A DNA stretch of 64,000 bases, taken from assembly GCA_022393335.1 (NCBI GenBank), contig JAJEKB010021931.1:1462909-1526908 (forward strand), given 5' to 3'. The stretch comes from Macrotrachela quadricornifera (lineage: Eukaryota; Rotifera; Eurotatoria; Philodinida; Philodinidae). The position numbers were made by a program, and so were the translations under genes. This document shows, one piece after another, positions 57,331 to 64,000 of the stretch (the first letter of the stretch is position 1; every line of letters begins with the position of its first letter). The notes beneath the pieces are model-generated. The model had not been told where the DNA came from. It saw only the letters and a program-made list of their open reading frames with translations, and searched no databases.

Positions 57331-58279
57331 TTCATAATATATGAGTGAATTGCAACTTTTTGCTACGATTAGTATCAAAAAATAAAAGTAGATCTGAGCA
57401 TCTTTTGAGTAGTGTATTTTGTTATACTCTAATATATAATAGACGAGATACACAGTACATAGATCATTTTCTGTTAAATTCAATGTAAAATGTGTATTTT
57501 ATAGCAAAAATATTTAAGTTATTTAACCAGTATTACTAGAAGAGCTAGTAGTTCGGAAATTCTCATAGTATAGAAACATGTTCAATGCATTTTGCTGAGT
57601 TGAAATATGCTTAAAAAGAACAGTTTCGAATCAAATCAATTAGATGCATCTATAAAAAAGCATTATTATTATATTTTTTTTCGTAAAACATGACTCTATA
57701 AAGTGCGTATAATGACCATTTTTTCAAAAGTCCTGCTATTTTTACTCAGAAATAAAGTTGATAAATAAGAACTTTTTTTTATCATTTCATAAGATAAAGA
57801 GTCCTCTTTTTTTTATATAATTTAAAGCATGTGAACTTGTCATTAAATGAGGTTAGAAGCCACGTTTCCACCACTCTACTCAATAATGTATAAGTGTCTG
57901 TCAGTGAATATAAACGTTAGATAGACGAATGAAGAACAAATAAAATTTAAATTAATAGTATATTTTGATACAGGGAGAAACGCCCTACAAATTAGTCTAT
58001 TTGAATTCTTTTTTCGTTTATTTTATTGTACCCAAAAAAAACTCTCTTTACCTCGAGTATATCTTCGGAAAATGACGTATTTTCACTATGTGTCTCTCAT
58101 AAGTCATCGATAGTATGAGATAGAGAGCTGAAATTTTGTATGGATGTGGGACACTTAGAGGTAAGTAATACAGAAAAATATTGCCCAAATTGGTCAACTA
58201 GAAAAAAAAAGTTATTCAAAAAATATAGCTAAAATTCAATCGTACCAAAAAGTTGCAATTCACTCATATATAATTTCAT
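57331..58279. repeat. pair of 40-bp inverted repeats about 870 bp apart
   Basis: ATATATGAGTGAATTGCAAC plus TTTTTGCTACGATT (57331-57370) is repeated in reverse complement at 58238-58279 (AATCGTACCAAAAAGTTGCAATTCACTCATATAT). They could be the ends of a non-autonomous transposon of about 950 bp. The interval near 58126 contains GCTGAAATTTTGTATGGATG, similar to the loop of the element at 27061-27362. Confidence 0.5.
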
Positions 58280-58435
58280 GGAGAAATAATTACCATATGT
58301 AATAATGAGATTTGTAATGAAAATAATTTTTTTAATCTGTATTCTTTTGGAAGATATTCTGTAGAACTATCGATTTTCTTTGCTTGAAATACTTTCGTCT
58401 CGTATAATTCAAAACAAGTAATTAAGAAATATTCA

Positions 58436-59455
58436 TGAGGAAACTGCTCGGGATGTCCAACTCCCATTTCCTTCATTCATAGGTCGTTTGATAGGCGACA
58501 TCGAGATAACAAAAGATTTAAAAGGATTTGGACTGATAACACTTCCTTGAAAAATTAGGGCCAATTTTCAGTTATTTTTCCAGCTGAAATGGTTAAAAAT
58601 TGAAAATCTTAGAACTGAGTCAAGGAAGATCATATACACTTGACATTTTTCGAACTATAACCTCACACAATACTGATAAATCTGAAAATTTAAAACTGTT
58701 TAGTTGTTTTGTTCTTCACTTACAAGATTTTTTGCTTCGCATAAGAAAATATACTTCTGCAGTTGACTATATTGCCGCCTTTTCTTCACTTTCTGAAGCT
58801 CGCTGTTGCTAACGAAATTGTAAAAATACATCATTTGTAAAATGTATTTCCTTTTCAAGAATTACGAATTTATTACATTTCTATAACAACTATCATATAA
58901 CCATTGAGATTTTGTTTTTATTGTAAACTTGCTCTCATTTGTTTCTTTTTTATGTCTGTTAACAGTATAATCAAGATAAATAGTTTGTAAAAAGTTCTTT
59001 TTACTGTGGTTTTATTTCTATAAGATTTTTGATAAAGAAAATATCTTTCTAATGTGAAAGATTTCTACGTAGCAGATTGGAAACAGTGGTCATTCTTGGA
59101 TGGATCGCGAACTATGTCACACAATATTGAATTTTCTTAATTACGAGGCTCTCACATAAAAATCCTGTGGATCAAGAACAAAACGACTAAACGATTTAAA
59201 ATGTTCAGATTATTCAGCAATGCATATGAGTTTGCACTGCTAAAAATTTCAAGTGTATACGAATTTTCTTGACTGACTTCTAAGATTTTTTATTTTTGTC
59301 CATTTTGGCTGAAACAAATACAAAATTGGCTCTAACTTTTTATGGTAAAGCTGTCAGCTTAAATCCTTTTAGGCGTTTTATTATCTCGACGCCTTCCATC
59401 AAACAGTCCAGGAATGAAGGAAATTAGTGTTGGACACTTCGGGCGGTTCTCTCTT
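58436..59455. mobile_element. inverted-repeat element, about 1.02 kb
   Basis: Arms of about 215 bp: left 58436-58653 and right 59240-59455. Matched words include TTTCCTTCATTC on the left and GAATGAAGGAAA on the right, AAAAGGATTT with AAATCCTTTT, and ATACACTTGACATTTTTC against AAAAATTTCAAGTGTAT. Identity is lower than in the large palindromes, so it is older. The interior (about 590 bp) has no transposase; the plus frame at 58600-58812 lies mostly on the arm and interior and is not called. Confidence 0.68.
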
Positions 59456-60539
59456 CAGAAAGAACTATGATATCACAATAAATGTCTTGATTATATTCAC
59501 TCATTACATAAAGATGATCGAATTATATTGATTATTAGTGATTGATTAGGTCCATAAATTATGTCTGTTTACGTTTATCGTATAAATAAAATGGATACAA
59601 TGTTTATCTAAAATAAAGAGATTTTTTGATAATCTCAACTTTAGTTGAAGCTTAAAATATTGATAAAAATGGAATGATGATGAGAATGAAAGCAATTGTC
59701 ATTGTCATAGACCATCATTTTGTACATGTTCACTTTTGATTAGAATAGAAGGTATAATGTCAGTTAATCAGTGCATTAACATATGTTGCTTATATGTTCT
59801 ATTTTCTGAAATAAAAAATATCAGCTGAAATTTGGCTGCTTGGTTTTTATTATAAGAAATACTTATATTAATTGATCACTGTAGTGATAAAGTAGACAAT
59901 CAATTTTTTCATCATTCATTAAATAAAACATTACATATTCAAAATATTGATTTTCTTATTTCTGTTTCGATTTTTTATTTATAATATGGAACGAAAATTA
60001 GAAATCGATAAATGTTTATCAAACTCAATTAATATTAAAAAAAATTTGTTAGAAAATTTATATCAATGAATTAGTATGATATTTCATATTGAAATAAATT
60101 TGAATGCATGATGCTGATTCTCAATTTGGTAACATTACTTCACATAGGTATTTTCCAATTGAAAATAATTAATTTTTTTATAATTGAATCAGTTTTTCAA
60201 CTTATTCATACAGTATTAATTATTTGATTAAAATTAGCCTTCGACAAAAAATATTTTGCCACAATGAAGTATATACATAGTGAAATAAAGGAAAGAAAAA
60301 AAAAGAAATATCCAACATAAGTGAGTCACATTATAATAATATACATGAAACAAAATTCCAACTTGTTTTAAAGACACGTCCGTAATGTTATCTCGAAGTT
60401 ATGTTACCCAATAGTAGTATTATTCCTTTTCGTCAATTATGACTCAAATTATATGGCAAAAAAAAAACATTTTTTCTTTAATCCTATAAAATCACTTGTC
60501 CATAAGACATTTAATCACTTAACAAACCATTTATAAAAC
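59456..60539. other. no gene seen
   Basis: AT-rich interval with no recognised feature; it holds the upstream region of the membrane-protein gene at 60540. Confidence 0.4.
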
Positions 60540-60959
60540 ATGCTAAAAAATATCTTTCAGAATTTAAACATTTCAGCTCAATTTCGCAACTATGGGGATA
60601 AGTTTGGTTTTGACACGATTAAAAACCAACTCTCATCTCAAATGAATACTTATACTATTCAACAAGTATCAAATGTTATTAATTCATCGATACATGACGG
60701 AAAACAAAAATTAAATAATCTTATGACAGATACTGGTGGAATTTTTCGTACCCCAATCAAATGGATAAAAGATATGCAAAGAGCATGGATAATTTATATT
60801 ATGTGTATAACTATTATTTGTGTTTCTATATTAATAATATATTGTATGTGTAAACGATATATTTTTTACCGGCGACGAAATAGCAATAGTCGTTTGGAAA
60901 AACGTATAGCTGAACTTACAATGGTTGTGGCAAAAAATAACAATACAAATAAATATTAA
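60540..60959 (+). CDS. small single-pass membrane protein, unknown function
   Basis: 139 residues from ATG 60540. Residues 1-80 are polar and helical (DKFGFDTIKNQLSSQMNTYT, QQVSNVINSSIHDGKQKLNN). Residues about 82-105 form a clear transmembrane segment (WIIYIMCITIICVSILIIYC). After CMCKRYIFYRRRN, whose basic cluster suggests that the C-terminus faces the cytosol, a short coiled-coil tail ends NNNTNKY. There is no signal peptide, so a signal-anchor topology is likely. I do not recognise a family. It could be the last exon of a longer gene, but the upstream sequence shows no obvious acceptor. Confidence 0.6.
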   Translation: MLKNIFQNLNISAQFRNYGDKFGFDTIKNQLSSQMNTYTIQQVSNVINSSIHDGKQKLNNLMTDTGGIFRTPIKWIKDMQRAWIIYIMCITIICVSILIIYCMCKRYIFYRRRNSNSRLEKRIAELTMVVAKNNNTNKY

Positions 60960-61414
60960 TTATATTCAATACTTATGCATTTACAAATACAAAAACGCTA
61001 AAATAGGCAATATAAAACAAAATTTTTTTAATTTTTAAAACAAGAGATTTTGACCTTTTTTTACATGATGTATTTTTAATAAGTTTTCTTTATTGTCAGA
61101 AAATGTTAGTTTAAGAATATGTATATATTTTAATAAACCATAGTGACAAAAGAGAAAAACAAATTAACAATTTTTCAAAAGTTCAAAGTCGAAATAAGTT
61201 CGTAATTCTTATAGTGGAACAATAATAACATCGTATTAAAAATTTAACGTACTCAGTTAGAGGAGAAAATGTTTCGAAATTATTAAGAATAGTATAGATA
61301 ATATTCATCTGTCTATCGGCCTGGTTACCTATCCATCCATCTAACTGTCTATCTATCTAGCTAACTACTTATTTACTTAGCTGTTGCAAACAGCTCACAA
61401 TCGTGATGTCTGAA
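60960..61414. other. no gene seen; short tetranucleotide tract
   Basis: AT-rich DNA ending in a CTAT/CTAA-rich degenerate microsatellite near 61310-61380. Confidence 0.4.
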
Positions 61415-61540
61415 CCCGCGGCATTAAAAACCGCTAAGAACCGCGATGCGTTTACAAGTGAGTGTACTGCAGTCGCGACCATGTTCACCGCGGTGAATTT
61501 AAAAACATCGCTGTAAGCAGCGGTTTTCCCTTAAATTTTT
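61415..61540. repeat. CpG-rich imperfect inverted repeat
   Basis: Within strongly AT-rich DNA this short patch repeats CCGC/GCGG words (CCCGCGGC, AACCGCTAAGAACCGCGATG, CAGTCGCGACC, CACCGCGGTG, AAGCAGCGGTTTTC). AAAAACCGCT near the left pairs with AGCGGTTTT near the right. It is probably a short degraded transposon. A similar CpG-rich patch lies near 19620-19690 in the VLIG-like gene's second intron. Confidence 0.5.
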
Positions 61541-62189
61541 TTCCGTGGGTATTTTAACATTTCCTATTGGACATAACAAGTAGTACTCATCCTAGGAATT
61601 CGCTAACCCTTTTCTGAAAGAAAATTTTAGTATGATTAACATTGAAAATAATTTCAATGTTGATTAGATGGTATCTCAGTCTTTTTGATTACATGAAAAC
61701 TAGGAAATAGACATCCACTCTTCATCATTGATTGTTTTATACAAATAGTCCTATCAATCGTTTTTTAGCTCATTTCTTCATAAAACAAACCTTATTACAA
61801 TAATATTAAAGAATAGCATCACTTATTCTTTTGATAGAAGCAGATTTATAAAATCATGAAGATGAGTAACACATTAATGATTAGATATTGCCTGCTTTCA
61901 CTTCTACAGTAAAGTATAACGTATATGAAAAATGTTAAACTTTGTTTATTATAGATAGCTCTCTAAAAACTTCTACAAAGACTTATCTACTTTGAATAGA
62001 TTGAAGGATCTTCTTATCGATTAGCCTCACCGATCTAAAGCAACCTTGTCGACTAATTATTCCTGTGCGCAGGTATAATTCTAAAATATTATGATGCACT
62101 GCTGATGTTATTGCTTTATATTTCGATTAGAATCCAAAAGCAACGTTAACAGAAAATTTCCATTTTTTTAATAAAATGACTTGAGACGT
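61541..62189. other. no gene seen
   Basis: AT-rich DNA without recognised features. Confidence 0.4.
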
Positions 62190-62878
62190 TCATCACAAGT
62201 CGACACATCACGAATCAGCTTAACAAAAATGTAGTCAAGGTCAGTCAGAGAACGGTATGACGACGCTTGAACGAAGCGGAAGCAAAATATGATCAAACTT
62301 TGTCAAAGCCACTACTCACCGCGAACCGCCGAGAGAAATGTTTTAAATGAGCTAAAGATCAGAGAACTATGGATTGAAACCATATGATCTTCTCTGTCAA
62401 GACCACCATTCGTATGAATTCCGTCACAGGATTGGTTTAGAATTTGTCTGGAAAAAGAAAGTTGTACGAACTGTCAAGCATTCTATCAAGATCAATGTTT
62501 GGGGCTAGCTTTTCAGCTCGAGCTTTTGATCCGGTCATATGTTTCAACGAGAATCTAAATGCGGATTTGATGTGTCACATTTACAAGTATGGGCTCTTAC
62601 CTACAGCACGGAATCAATTTGATTATGATTCAACGTTGTGGAAACTACAGGAAGATAATGACCCCAAACACACATCAAAACTGGCAATCAACTGTAGAAT
62701 GAGTAACAATGTCCACAAAAATAGAAAATGTATGACAACTTCTCAAAAAGAAATTATTTCAGCAATAGAACGAGAATGGTAGTTCTTACCATCAGAACTA
62801 ACTATTAAACTTGTACATAGTATGAACAATCGAATTTCTGAAGTTATTGAAAACGGTGAAGACTTTATAATACATTAA
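62190..62878 (+). pseudogene. Tc1/mariner-family transposase relic
   Basis: Successive frames give the second helix-turn-helix tail (LERSGSKYDQTLSKPLLTAN), WNHMIFSVKTT where a live element has the first catalytic Asp (SDE), VRTVKHSIKINVWG, then LWKLQEDNDPKHTSKLA, which carries the second catalytic Asp in the Tc1-type DNDPKHTSK motif. The far C-terminus SMNNRISEVIENGEDF ends at TAA 62876-62878. At least two frameshifts and several stops are needed, and the first Asp is replaced by Val, so it is inactive. No terminal inverted repeats were found. Confidence 0.85.
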
Positions 62879-63489
62879 CCATTATATTGTACTATAAGCT
62901 ATAAAATAATAAAAAAAGTTTTCCTCTTATCTCTTCTTTTGATTCATTTCCTATTCTCCTTATATTTATCATAATGATAATAATTAAAAACCCTGTGTAA
63001 AATTTATTCTTAGCGAACACAATGTTAAAAATGAAAAGTATGTATTGCATCTGTGAAAAGCCTTTTATAATCCTTTACTAGTTTCTTTACAACAACTGGA
63101 AAATTATGTTTGGATAATCTTTTTGAAAATATAATTTTCATCTATATTCAATCATGCTTTGTTCGATTATCATTGTAAATCTATTAGGAGTTTCATCTTC
63201 ACTTCTCTATCTACTTTGACAATATAATGAATTAACTATATTGACTTATATTGTTCGTATATGAGAAAGTATCATGTTCATTTTATTGATGATAAACATG
63301 TCGATATAGTAGATGAGAACAGGATGTTTTTGAAATCTGATTTTATAAAAGAAAAATAAAATAAAATATATTTGATATTGATATAAAAGAAACACGTTTT
63401 ACACACATCCGGTTGTATTGTATAAAGTCCTCAGTTTGAAATCACTCGTTTCTTTCAGTATATTAGTTTGAAAAACAGACGGAATAAAT
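62879..63489. other. no gene seen; upstream region of the edge gene
   Basis: AT-rich DNA following the transposase relic, with no recognised feature. Confidence 0.4.
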
Positions 63490-64000
63490 ATGAAAGAAAA
63501 CAGTACACAAACAGAACGATTTGAGCAAATTCATCGTCGCTTTCATGGTCTAACATTGAAAGATGCTCTTCAACTTCTTTCTGCCTTGATTCTTCCACTC
63601 CTGCTAGGTGTTTTTACTGTTATTTTTACGCTTCATCAGCAAAAAACTGCGCGAGAACAACGAATTGAGGATTTACAACTGGCTCGACAACAACGAATTG
63701 AAGATTTAGAAGTAGATCGTCAACATAGACTTGAAGATAAAAACGAAACAAGATTACAACGTGAGCAAGATTGGAATATTGCAATTCTAAATCAAGAAGT
63801 TCAGAGTAAAATTATTATTGATCGATATCGAGATGAAGTACTTGTAACATATATCAAGGAAATAGGTGAATTATTGAAAGAGAATAATGGTTCACTTACG
63901 TCATATTCAATTACGTCTACACTTGCTCGTGTTAAAACGCTTAATGTCTTTCGACAACTTGATGGAGCACGTAGTGCACATGTCATTCGTTTTTTATACG
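63490..64000 (+). CDS. membrane-anchored coiled-coil protein, N-terminal part (runs off window)
   Basis: An open frame starts at ATG 63490 and is still open at the window edge (170 codons). Residues 1-26 are polar (MKENSTQTERFEQIHRRFHG). Residues 27-50 form a transmembrane segment (LLSALILPLLLGVFTVIFTL). A heptad-like, charged coiled coil follows (EQRIEDLQLARQQRIEDLEV), then YIKEIGELLKENNGSLTSYS and VIRFLY. I recall this N-terminal layout from bdelloid proteins that continue into pentapeptide or other repeats, but the downstream part is outside the window. The frame is absent from closed-ORF lists because it has no stop here. Confidence 0.78.
   Translation, partial: MKENSTQTERFEQIHRRFHGLTLKDALQLLSALILPLLLGVFTVIFTLHQQKTAREQRIEDLQLARQQRIEDLEVDRQHRLEDKNETRLQREQDWNIAILNQEVQSKIIIDRYRDEVLVTYIKEIGELLKENNGSLTSYSITSTLARVKTLNVFRQLDGARSAHVIRFLY

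Noticed and set aside
1..64000. CRISPR array, operon or bacterial promoter structure
   Set aside because: No regularly spaced direct repeats with unique spacers; the genes have spliceosomal introns, so the DNA is eukaryotic.
1..64000. tRNA or rRNA genes
   Set aside because: No cloverleaf with A and B box consensus or rRNA-like conserved segment was recognised by eye; a tRNA scan could still find one.

Overview
The window looks like nuclear DNA of a bdelloid rotifer (Adineta/Rotaria type). The evidence is AT-rich DNA, spliceosomal introns often only 47-65 nt long, an intron-bearing Penelope-like retroelement, many inverted-repeat DNA transposons, and gene families I associate with bdelloids: a single-exon F-box gene, a caspase-like C14 peptidase, a VLIG-type giant GTPase and an alpha-kinase with a vWA domain. 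I had no database, so the organism call is inference. Most gene models were built by hand, by joining reading frames across GT-AG introns whose phases agree.

Layout. 1-19 kb is repeat-dominated: a four-copy tandem repeat, a decayed Penelope-like RT (PLE), a Ser-rich repeat exon, a two-exon caspase-like gene (9.5-10.2 kb) and four long inverted-repeat elements, including a 992-bp palindrome. 19.1-26.5 kb holds the largest gene, a five-exon 1,954-residue VLIG-like GTPase ending in a zinc-binding segment and a vWA domain. Its large second intron contains an inverted repeat. 26.6-28.5 kb has two small inverted-repeat elements and a transposase helix-turn-helix relic. 28.5-37.1 kb has an F-box gene (-), a candidate solo LTR, a small secreted-protein gene (+) and a vWA/alpha-kinase gene (-). 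38.1-42.4 kb is a transposon nest: a hAT-type MITE with an exact 8-bp target duplication, then a broken piggyBac transposase interrupted by a poly(A)-tailed 5'-truncated retrocopy with its own 10-bp target duplication. 43-57 kb is the most gene-dense part: a small membrane/coiled-coil protein (-), a divergent disordered protein (+), a RING membrane protein (-), a GNAT acetyltransferase (-), a membrane-anchored methyltransferase-like protein (+), a second hAT-type element with an exact 8-bp TSD, and a two-exon coiled-coil protein (-). 57-64 kb has two more inverted-repeat structures, a small membrane protein, a CpG-rich patch, a decayed Tc1/mariner transposase and, at the right edge, the start of a membrane/coiled-coil gene.

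The genes do not form an operon or a recognisable pathway. Transposon fragments, mostly class II, fill the spaces between short genes. The most informative items are the VLIG-vWA fusion, the PLE reading frame that keeps a 58-nt intron, the two hAT-type elements with intact TSDs, the retrocopy nested in piggyBac, and two palindromes that share a core but have different outer arms.
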